Below, piece by piece: positions 9,233-13,992 of a DNA stretch of 17,114 nucleotides (within the stretch, counting starts at the first letter, position 1; every line of letters starts with the position of its first letter). Source of the stretch: Pseudomonadota bacterium (GTDB lineage Bacteria > Pseudomonadota > Alphaproteobacteria > Rhizobiales > Xanthobacteraceae); NCBI GenBank assembly GCA_023404705.1, contig JAEYAU010000152.1, positions 1-17,114 of the forward strand, written 5' to 3'. The position numbers and the translations under genes were made by a program. The notes beneath the pieces are model-generated. The model made no database searches and was not told the DNA's origin. It was given only the letters and a program-made list of their open reading frames with translations.

Positions 9233-9257
9233 GATGCCCGGCACGAGGCCGGGCATC
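9233..9257. terminator. Perfect 10-bp hairpin between convergent genes
   Basis: GATGCCCGGC (9233-9242) pairs with GCCGGGCATC (9248-9257) across the loop ACGAG. It sits between the convergent membrane-protein and hydrolase genes. Read on the minus strand it is followed by GGCATTTT, an offset T-run that fits termination of the hydrolase transcript. Read on the plus strand there is no T-run, so it may act there only as a 3'-end stabiliser. Confidence 0.7.
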
Positions 9258-9293
9258 AGGTAGAACTTCGCTGCGCAAGAAGCCGGGCGAGGC

Positions 9294-10082
9294 TTACTGC
9301 TTCGCCATCTTGGTCGTCGGCTTCTTCTTCGCCAGCACCTTCTTGATCGTGAACTTCTTCGCCTGAGCGACCTTGCCCTTGGCGCTCTTGCCGGCCTTCG
9401 CGACGACCTTGCCCTTGCCCTTCTTCTTCGCGAACTTCTTGGCGAGCGCCTTGCGCTTCTGCTCCTCGAGGAAGGCCTGGTAACGCTGGCAGGCCTCGGG
9501 CTCGCTGCGCATGAGCTGGCGCCGCTCGAGGCTGGTCGGCTCGCGGAAGAACTCGTGGCGTCCGGCCTTCACGACTGGGACGAACTCCTTCTGGAAGCGG
9601 CACTGGTTCTTCAGCGGCGTGTATTCGGCATTCATGTAGTAGCGGATCATCTCGGGCGGGCCGTGGTTCTGGCCTTCAAGCGCATCGCGCGCGATCTCGG
9701 CCGAGAAGCGCCAGAGATGATTGCGCCGCGGCGTGCGCTGCGCCTTCGGCAGGCACGCGAACGAGAACTGGCACACGCCCATGCGCTCGTAGAAGACGAC
9801 GCCGCAGATGGTGGAGCCGCCCCAGATCTGGCGGTTGGAGTTGGCACGCTCGACGATGACGCGGGCGATGTGGCGCAGTCCCTCTTCGGGCTCGCCGATG
9901 GAGCCACCCTCGAAGTAGAGCCCGAGGGTCAGGCAATAGAGCTCCGTCTCCGCCGCGATGTCACGCTGCGGCACGGGCTCTTCGACTTCCTTGACCTCCT
10001 GGTCGTAGACCGAGACGGCCGATGCGGGCTGAGCCAACATCCCGCAGAACGCTGCAAGCACGCTCACCATAAGAAGGCGCAT
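9294..10082 (-). CDS. Secreted SleB-type cell-wall hydrolase with lysine-rich tail
   Basis: From ATG 10082 the protein is 262 aa, starting with a signal peptide (MRLLMVSVLAAFCGMLAQPASA) and preceded by a G-rich ribosome site (GGGGGGA). Residues ~45-195 form a SleB/CwlJ hydrolase domain (Hydrolase_2): YFEGG holds the conserved Glu58, followed by a C-G-V-V-F stretch and CQFSFAC at 104-110. These enzymes cleave peptidoglycan glycan strands in the periplasm. Residues 209-262 are an Ala/Lys/Gly tail with 22 lysines in 54 residues, resembling histone H1 tails. The open frame extends 90 codons upstream, but that part is not protein-like and the signal peptide fixes the start. The gene is monocistronic and divergent from yaiI. 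Confidence 0.9.
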   Translation of the reverse strand: MRLLMVSVLAAFCGMLAQPASAVSVYDQEVKEVEEPVPQRDIAAETELYCLTLGLYFEGGSIGEPEEGLRHIARVIVERANSNRQIWGGSTICGVVFYERMGVCQFSFACLPKAQRTPRRNHLWRFSAEIARDALEGQNHGPPEMIRYYMNAEYTPLKNQCRFQKEFVPVVKAGRHEFFREPTSLERRQLMRSEPEACQRYQAFLEEQKRKALAKKFAKKKGKGKVVAKAGKSAKGKVAQAKKFTIKKVLAKKKPTTKMAKQ

Positions 10083-10114
10083 CGACAGGTCCCCCCTGTT
10101 TGTGACGCCTGCCA

Positions 10115-10145
10115 GTATTAGGGCGCGGTAGAACCGCTCGTTCAA
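10115..10145 (-). promoter_or_regulatory. Possible sigma-70-type promoter for the cell-wall hydrolase
   Basis: On the minus strand TTGAAC (10145-10140) and TAATAC (10120-10115) are separated by 19 bp and end 32 bp before the start codon. The spacing is long for a vegetative promoter. A small inverted repeat, GCGGT-AGA-ACCGC (10125-10137), lies in the spacer and could be an operator. Confidence 0.35.
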
Positions 10146-10248
10146 GCATCTTGCGCCCGGCCCCTTTCGGATTTCGTAATTTTTCCCGCAGGTGTTGCCA
10201 GAATGCGCCGATTCACTACTATTTTGGGGCATGAAGCCGCCCCGGAGA

Positions 10249-10273
10249 GCCGCAAACGCCTGGGTTTTGCGGC
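10249..10273 (+). repeat. 8-bp hairpin in the hydrolase-yaiI intergenic region
   Basis: GCCGCAAA (10249-10256) pairs with TTTGCGGC (10266-10273) across nine bases and is followed by CTTTAAG. A second, bulged A/T-rich hairpin with CTTTTC and GAAAAG arms lies at 10284-10310. Both are in the 278-bp gap between divergent genes, so neither is placed to end a known gene. They would sit in the yaiI leader if transcription starts upstream. Confidence 0.45.
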
Positions 10274-10360
10274 CTTTAAGTCGCTTTTCGCACTTATGAT
10301 TGCTGAAAAGTAGACGGAAACCTGGGTATTCGCCCTGCTTTCCTGGAATCACCCGCGAGG

Positions 10361-10852
10361 ATGCGAGTGACCGCCCCCCGTCCGATCACAATCTTCGTCG
10401 ATGCCGATGCCTGCCCCGTGAAGGAGGAGGTCTATCGCGTGGCCGAGCGCCACGGCGTGAAGGTGATCGTCGTCAGCAACCGGCCGATCGCGGTGCCACG
10501 CGCGCCGTTCATCGTGCGCGAGCTCGTGCCCGCGGGCCCGGATGTTGCGGATGATTGGATCGCGACGCGCGCGACCGAAGCCGACATCGTCATCACGGCC
10601 GACGTGCCGCTCGCGAGCCGCGCCGTGAAGGCCGGCGCCACCGCGATCGCGCCGAACGGAAAACCGTTCAGCGAAAGCTCGATCGGCATGGCGCTCGCGA
10701 CGCGCAACCTGATGGACTCGCTGCGCAGCGCCGGCGAGACGACGGGCGGCCCAAGGCCGTTCTCGCCGCGCGACCGCTCGACGTTCCTCTCCGCGCTCGA
10801 TCTCGCGATCGTGCGACTGAAGCGGAAGGGGTTCACGGCCGCGCCGGAATGA
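10361..10852 (+). CDS. yaiI: YaiI/YqxD family protein (UPF0178, DUF188)
   Basis: The 163-aa protein matches the UPF0178 family over its whole length. It has the N-terminal IFVDADACPVK motif, then VSNRPIAVPRAPFI, the central DDWIATRATEADIVITADVPLA and the C-terminal GGPRPFSPRDRSTFLSALD. The family adopts a PIN-like fold with clustered acidic residues (here the DADACP and ITAD segments), suggesting a metal-dependent nuclease, but no function is firmly established. ATG 10361 gives the length used here. GTG 10367, two codons on, has a better-placed GAGG (10357-10360) and may be the true start. The gene is monocistronic and converges with the small secreted-protein gene. Confidence 0.93.
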   Translation: MRVTAPRPITIFVDADACPVKEEVYRVAERHGVKVIVVSNRPIAVPRAPFIVRELVPAGPDVADDWIATRATEADIVITADVPLASRAVKAGATAIAPNGKPFSESSIGMALATRNLMDSLRSAGETTGGPRPFSPRDRSTFLSALDLAIVRLKRKGFTAAPE

Positions 10853-10855
10853 AAA

Positions 10856-10878
10856 GGGCCCGGCCGAAGGCCGAGCCC
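10856..10878. terminator. Bidirectional terminator between yaiI and the 91-aa protein gene
   Basis: GGGC-C-CGGCC (10856-10865) pairs with GGCCG-A-GCCC (10869-10878) around a GAA loop, giving nine G-C pairs and one mismatch. On the minus strand the stem is followed by TTTTC (10855-10851), a usable T-run for the small secreted-protein transcript. On the plus strand it begins four bases after the yaiI stop codon. Confidence 0.75.
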
Positions 10879-10899
10879 CTGCGGTTCATGCGAGCCGCA

Positions 10900-11175
10900 T
10901 TACTTTGCTGAACCGGTCGTGCCTTTCTGATGCCCCGGCGCGTAACCCGACGCGCCCGGCATGTTGTTCTTCTCGGCCTTCTTGGCATCATTGAACTGCT
11001 GTCCCGGTGCATATCCGGAGGCACCAGGGTGATTGCCCTTCTGCATCTTGTCATTCGCGTTGTACTGCTGCCCCGGAGCGGACGAATTTCCCTTCGTCGT
11101 TTGCGCCAACGCGCCGCCTGTCATTCCGAACACCAGTGCTGCCGCCGCGGCGGCCGAAATCAGTTTCGCATTCAT
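10900..11175 (-). CDS. Small secreted protein with 23-residue APGQQ repeats
   Basis: The 91-aa product starts at ATG 11175 behind a strong ribosome site (AGGAG). Residues 1-24 are a signal peptide rich in alanine ending GGALA. The mature part is hydrophilic and built on a 23-residue period: APGQQYN at 33, APGQQFN at 56 and APGHQ at 79, the last two preceded by PGASGY. It contains no cysteine and no hydrophobic core, so it is probably disordered and periplasmic or extracellular. Similar short Gly/Pro/Gln proteins are common in rhizobia, without a known function as far as I recall. A sigma-EcfG-type promoter lies just upstream, suggesting expression under general stress, starvation or desiccation. 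Confidence 0.82.
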   Translation of the reverse strand: MNAKLISAAAAAALVFGMTGGALAQTTKGNSSAPGQQYNANDKMQKGNHPGASGYAPGQQFNDAKKAEKNNMPGASGYAPGHQKGTTGSAK

Positions 11176-11205
11176 GCTTGTTCTCCTCATGGAACGCCCG
11201 GGTTT

Positions 11206-11231
11206 AACGCGGCACTGCGACTCCCCGTTCC
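11206..11231 (-). promoter_or_regulatory. Sigma-EcfG-type stress promoter for the 91-aa secreted protein
   Basis: On the minus strand GGAAC (11231-11227) is followed after exactly 17 bp by CGTT (11209-11206). This matches the alphaproteobacterial general-stress promoter consensus GGAAC-N16/17-CGTT at every position. It predicts a transcript start near 11198 and a leader of about 23 bases that contains the ribosome site. Confidence 0.72.
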
Positions 11232-11413
11232 GGCGTCTGCGGTACTGGCCTCCCGCTGAAGCGAAGAAACTGGGGCGAAATAGGATGCTGCTCATCCACG
11301 AGTCGTGGCGCAGGGCGCCGCGATAACTTTGACGTGACCCGCCACATTTCGGCGCGGGAACCCACCGTAGCTTTGCGCACTTGTTGAGCGTCCCTCATGC
11401 ATCGAGTTCCTCC

Positions 11414-12118
11414 ATGGGTCATGTGTTTGTGCTCGCCTTCGCCGCCCTGCTCTTCCTCGGCTCGCCCGCGACAGCCGCCATCCTGGTCACGATCGACAAG
11501 TCCGCGCAGCAGATGACCGTCGCAAAGGACGGCGCGCTTCTCTATCGCTGGCCCGTCTCCACCGGCCGGCAGGGCCGCGAGACTCCCAACGGCCGCTTCC
11601 GCGCCTTCCGCATGGAGCGCGACCATTTCTCCAAGGAATGGGACGACGCGCCGATGCCCTTCTCGATCTTCTTCACCGAGAAGGGGCACGCGATCCATGG
11701 CTCCTATGAGGTGAAGAAGATCGGCACGCCGGCCTCCGCTGGCTGCGTGCGCCTTCATCCGGATCATGCGGCCAAGCTGTTCAATCTCGTCGAGGACGAC
11801 GGTGTGCTGAAAACCACGGTGGTCGTCACGGGTGAGACTCCCGCGCCCGCCGTTGCACGCCGCAACGCGCCGCGGAGCGCGCCCGACGACGTGTCGGCCG
11901 TTCCGCAGCGCGGACTGCGCACGGGCGATCGCACGGCCGGTGCACCTTTGGGGGTCTCGCCCGAAGCGCGACAGATCGACGGGCGGCAGGTGGTCGAGGA
12001 TCCCTACGAACGGCCGCGTTATGATCCGTATGGACGGCCGCGCTACGATGCCTACGGCCGCCCGTATTACGACCCATACGAGCGGCCGCGCTATCCGCGG
12101 CCCTTCCCCTGGGATTGA
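11414..12118 (+). CDS. L,D-transpeptidase (YkuD/ErfK family) with Tyr/Arg/Pro repeat tail
   Basis: From ATG 11414 the protein is 234 aa. A hydrophobic signal segment (residues 3-22, ending PATAA) leads into a YkuD catalytic domain (about 23-140) with STGRQGRETPNGRF, HGSYEV (His95) and GTPASAGCVRLHP, whose Cys111 is the expected nucleophile. Such enzymes form 3-3 peptidoglycan cross-links or attach proteins to peptidoglycan in the periplasm. The usual SHGC is SAGC here, so the histidine directly before Gly-Cys is absent. Residues 196-227 are four 8-residue repeats of the type DPYGRPRY, and the protein ends PFPWD. The frame extends 11 codons upstream to a TTG with no better ribosome site, so the ATG is preferred but not certain. 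It is divergent from the 91-aa protein gene. Confidence 0.9.
   Translation: MGHVFVLAFAALLFLGSPATAAILVTIDKSAQQMTVAKDGALLYRWPVSTGRQGRETPNGRFRAFRMERDHFSKEWDDAPMPFSIFFTEKGHAIHGSYEVKKIGTPASAGCVRLHPDHAAKLFNLVEDDGVLKTTVVVTGETPAPAVARRNAPRSAPDDVSAVPQRGLRTGDRTAGAPLGVSPEARQIDGRQVVEDPYERPRYDPYGRPRYDAYGRPYYDPYERPRYPRPFPWD
11999..12094 (+). repeat. Four tandem 24-bp coding repeats in the L,D-transpeptidase tail
   Basis: Four consecutive 24-bp units encode DPYERPRY, DPYGRPRY, DAYGRPYY and DPYERPRY. The protein repeat is better conserved than the DNA because synonymous codons differ between units. This points to selection on the Tyr/Arg/Pro pattern rather than recent slippage. Confidence 0.85.
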
Positions 12119-12137
12119 GCCGCTCTGATTGAGCGGC
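12119..12137. terminator. 7-bp GC hairpin between convergent genes
   Basis: GCCGCTC (12119-12125) and GAGCGGC (12131-12137) form a perfect stem with loop TGATT. It occupies the whole gap between the L,D-transpeptidase stop and the stop of the opposing 107-aa gene. No T-run follows on either strand, so intrinsic termination would be inefficient. Confidence 0.5.
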
Positions 12138-12138
12138 G

Positions 12139-12462
12139 CTAATCGCGACGGCGCTGCCCGAGCGGCCGGTCCTCCGCGGCGCGACGCACCGCATCCTCGG
12201 TCTCGTCGAGCCCGTCGACGGTCTCGTTGGTGGACCCGGGCTCGAGGTCGCCCGTGATGTCGCTGCGCGGCCGTCCGCCGAGCGGATGCGAGGTCACCTC
12301 GGCCTCGAAATCGCTCATCGTCTCGTCTTCGGCCAGGCCCTCTTCGCGGCCCGTCTCGGACGGCAGGGCCGGCTGATCGCTGCCGATCACGTCAGGCATG
12401 TTGGCATACTGCTCGCGCATGGGGGTGGGACGTCGCTCGGACGCCCGGTCTCGTCGTGGCAT
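12139..12462 (-). CDS. Acidic, hydrophilic protein of unknown function (107 aa)
   Basis: ATG 12462 has GGGAG seven bases upstream, which supports this start over the longer open frame that reaches 12576. The protein begins with a basic segment (MPRRDRASERRP). It then becomes strongly acidic, with ETGREEGLAEDE and ETVDGLDETEDA, and ends in an Arg-rich DRPLGQRRRD. It has no cysteine, no membrane segment and almost no aromatic residues, so it is probably disordered and cytoplasmic. I recognise no family. A GGAAC-N16-GGTT promoter and a structured leader lie upstream, which suggests a stress-induced protein. The gene converges with the L,D-transpeptidase gene. Confidence 0.72.
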   Translation of the reverse strand: MPRRDRASERRPTPMREQYANMPDVIGSDQPALPSETGREEGLAEDETMSDFEAEVTSHPLGGRPRSDITGDLEPGSTNETVDGLDETEDAVRRAAEDRPLGQRRRD

Positions 12463-12479
12463 TACGGTTCTCCCGGTTG

Positions 12480-12535
12480 TGGAGTCTCGATGGCGGACTC
12501 CACGGCTCTGATTTGGCGACTCTGGTCGCCGAGCC
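12480..12535 (-). other. Structured leader of the 107-aa protein gene
   Basis: Two hairpins lie between the predicted promoter and the ribosome site. GGCTC-GGCGAC and GTCGCC-GAGCC arms (12504-12535) give 11 base pairs with a six-base bulge. TGGAGTC and GACTCCA (12480-12502) give seven more. If the sigma-EcfG promoter is used, both are inside a leader of about 75 bases and could modulate translation or stability. Confidence 0.45.
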
Positions 12536-12545
12536 TCTTTGGGCC

Positions 12546-12570
12546 AACCGATGCGGCTCCGAGGGGTTCC
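12546..12570 (-). promoter_or_regulatory. Sigma-EcfG-type promoter for the 107-aa protein
   Basis: Minus-strand GGAAC (12570-12566) is followed after 16 bp by GGTT (12549-12546). The -35 box is perfect and the -10 box differs from CGTT only in its first base, the least conserved one. The predicted start is near 12538. Confidence 0.55.
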
Positions 12571-12692
12571 GCGCACCGCCCACGATCAGCAATTTGAATA
12601 AAGAATCGGCCGGCTCGCGGTCACGGATTCGCCGCGCCTGCGCGCAAGATCTCGCGCCACCCATGCGATTCCGCGCCTCACGAGTGGCTTGC

Positions 12693-12723
12693 GCCGAACC
12701 GCGAGACAGGGCAGGTTCTCGGC
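12693..12723 (+). other. Hairpin in the likely cspA leader
   Basis: GCCGAACC (12693-12700) pairs with GGTTC and GGC (12714-12718 and 12721-12723), with two bulged bases and a 13-base loop, ending about 34 bases before the cspA start. Cold-shock genes often have long structured leaders that act as temperature switches. I could not place a clear promoter in the 12571-12690 stretch before it. Confidence 0.4.
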
Positions 12724-12756
12724 GTTCCGCCGTCTTACATCCCCCTGGAGATCATG

Positions 12757-12960
12757 ATGCCGACTGGAACTGTGAAGTGGTTCAATCCGACGAAAGGTTA
12801 CGGCTTTATCCAGCCGCAAGGCGGCGGAAAGGACGTGTTCGTCCATATCTCGGCCGTGGAGCGGGCCGGATTGAGCTCGCTGAATGAAGGCCAGCAGATC
12901 GAGTATGAGATCGTCACCAACCGCGGCAAATCGTCCGCCGAGAACCTGAAGGTGCGGTGA
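12757..12960 (+). CDS. cspA: Cold-shock domain protein (CspA family)
   Basis: This is a single cold-shock domain of 67 aa, the normal family length. It opens MPTGTVKWFNPTKGYGFI with RNP1 (KGYGFI) and RNP2 (VFVHIS), and the last strand is SSAENLKV. It binds single-stranded RNA and DNA and melts secondary structure, aiding translation at low temperature or in stationary phase. Two ATGs are adjacent (12754 and 12757). The second is six bases from GGAG (12747-12750) and gives the canonical N-terminus, so it is preferred. It is monocistronic, with a strong hairpin downstream. Confidence 0.96.
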   Translation: MPTGTVKWFNPTKGYGFIQPQGGGKDVFVHISAVERAGLSSLNEGQQIEYEIVTNRGKSSAENLKVR

Positions 12961-13014
12961 CGCGACGGACGCAGCGCCCCCACGCTGGCGTCTGTTGCAT
13001 TCGACACTCTCGAC

Positions 13015-13044
13015 CGGGCGCTCACTCTCGCGGGTGAGCGCCCG
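13015..13044 (+). terminator. Terminator hairpin after cspA
   Basis: CGGGCGCTCAC (13015-13025) and GTGAGCGCCCG (13034-13044) form a perfect 11-bp stem with an eight-base loop, 55 bp after the cspA stop. The sequence after it (TTGCATTTC) is T-rich but interrupted. The element GTTGCATT(T)CGA occurs both before (12994) and after (13044) the stem. The remaining 13056-13202 holds nothing I recognise. Confidence 0.7.
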
Positions 13045-13202
13045 TTGCATTTCGAGAGCCCTCGAACGGCCCGCGAAACATCACGAACCATCCTGTGTGC
13101 GTCGCGCAACGCGCATGCATCACGATCAGCCCATGAGCAAACGGTTGCACAGAGTCTGATAGCTGCTGCTCCGACACGCTGTCGAGGCCGGCAGGACGAA
13201 CG

Positions 13203-13613
13203 TCAGGCGACCACCGCAATCCGCTTCTGCGCTTCGATTTCCTCGTCGCTGCGCGGGGCCGGCGGCAGCTGCAGCACGGTCGCGTGCTGACCTTCCTTCA
13301 AGCGCGTGAGCAGCACGACCTCGCCGTTCGGGAATTCGAGCGCGTCGTGGTGCACGTTCGGCAGATGCGTGTCGATCTGACGGAAGCGCGCCACCTTGGC
13401 GCCGACCTTCTGATTGGCGTAGCCGAGATAGTTCTCGTACTCGACCTCGTCCTCGAACGCGATCTCGGTGCCGGGAAGCAGGCACACCGCCGTGTTGGCG
13501 TCTTCGACCGAGGCGAAGCCGCGGCTGATGGTCTGGCTGAAGCCCGTGGAGACGAGCTTGTCGCCGACCTGAGCTGGTCGCGAGGCTACGAATTGCAGGC
13601 TGTAATCGCACAT
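13203..13613 (-). CDS. Conserved MCDYSL-type protein of unknown function
   Basis: The 136-aa protein starts at ATG 13613 behind AGGAG. It begins MCDYSLQFVASRPAQVGDKL, an opening I recall from several uncharacterised Bradyrhizobium-type proteins. Notable segments are a VCLLPGTEIAF strand and HLPNVHHDALEFPNGEVV near residues 88-105, where three histidines and acidic residues could bind metal. It ends in a charged EEIEAQKRIAVVA helix. There is no signal peptide or membrane segment, so it is cytoplasmic. Function is unknown. The two cysteines (Cys2 and the one in VCLL) are potential redox or metal ligands. A sigma-EcfG-type promoter lies 44 bp upstream. Confidence 0.85.
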   Translation of the reverse strand: MCDYSLQFVASRPAQVGDKLVSTGFSQTISRGFASVEDANTAVCLLPGTEIAFEDEVEYENYLGYANQKVGAKVARFRQIDTHLPNVHHDALEFPNGEVVLLTRLKEGQHATVLQLPPAPRSDEEIEAQKRIAVVA

Positions 13614-13656
13614 GGAAGGCTCTCCTGTTGCATGTGGATCCCTCCGCTGCGCTGAT

Positions 13657-13681
13657 AACCAAGCCCGAGCACGCCGGTTCC
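13657..13681 (-). promoter_or_regulatory. Sigma-EcfG-type promoter for the MCDYSL protein
   Basis: Minus-strand GGAAC (13681-13677) is followed after 16 bp by GGTT (13660-13657), the same form as the promoter of the 107-aa gene. The predicted start near 13649 leaves a leader of about 36 bases containing the AGGAG site. Confidence 0.55.
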
Positions 13682-13689
13682 ACTCTTCA

Positions 13690-13714
13690 GGAACCAGCGG
13701 GGCCGAAAGGCATT
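13690..13714 (+). promoter_or_regulatory. Weak divergent sigma-EcfG-like promoter
   Basis: On the plus strand GGAAC (13690-13694) is followed after 16 bp by CATT (13711-13714), a 3 of 4 match to CGTT. Its -35 box forms a perfect inverted repeat with that of the opposing promoter (GGTTCC at 13676-13681, GGAACC at 13690-13695). No protein gene lies downstream on this strand, only the structured region. Confidence 0.3.
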
Positions 13715-13808
13715 TCAAGTGATTCACCGAATCCGCGCGCCCTGCTGCGTCGATCGCGCGCGAAAATACGCGATCGCATCACGGCGAGGCCGATCAGCAT
13801 TCAGGGGA

Positions 13809-13979
13809 GGCCCGCGTCATGCGCCGCGGGCCACAACGGCCGGATTTCCGCTCCGGCACCATCCCCCGTATTCGACGCGCGTCATCGCGTCGCCGTCTTG
13901 CGGCAAGTCGGAAATCCGACATGCGTGATCGTTGGGAGCCGCCCGGTCACCACTCTCGGCAGCCCCGCGAGAGGTGACC
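13809..13979 (+). other. Hairpin-rich gene-free region, possible small RNA
   Basis: The 379 bp between the MCDYSL gene and the ParA stop hold no convincing protein gene. They contain four inverted repeats: GGCCCGCG/CGCGGGCC (13809-13832), CGGATTTCCG/CGGAAATCCG (13841-13850 and 13909-13918), GACGCG/CGCGTC nested inside it (13874-13891), and the long hairpin at 13945-13979. On the plus strand the last is followed by CGGCTTGATTT. The arrangement could be a structured RNA of about 270 bases. It could equally be two terminators plus chance GC pairing. Confidence 0.35.
13945..13979 (-). terminator. 12-bp hairpin downstream of the ParA gene
   Basis: GGTCAC and CTCTCG (13945-13950, 13953-13958) pair with CGAGAG and GTGACC (13968-13979), with a two-base bulge and a nine-base loop. 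It starts 14 bp past the ParA stop codon on the minus strand. There is no T-run on that strand, so termination strength is uncertain. Confidence 0.55.
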
Positions 13980-13992
13980 CGGCTTGATTTCA

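Noticed and set aside
11357..11385. GGAAC before the L,D-transpeptidase gene as a fourth sigma-EcfG promoter
   Set aside because: No GTT follows at 16-17 bp; the nearest is at 20 bp, outside the accepted spacing.
12715..12727. GTTC-N5-GTTC before cspA as a LexA (SOS) box
   Set aside because: The alphaproteobacterial LexA motif needs seven bases between half-sites, and cspA is not an SOS gene.
13628..13987. Possible small proteins in the gene-free region (119 and 69 codons)
   Set aside because: Biased Arg/Pro/Ser composition, no good ribosome site, and no resemblance to known small proteins.
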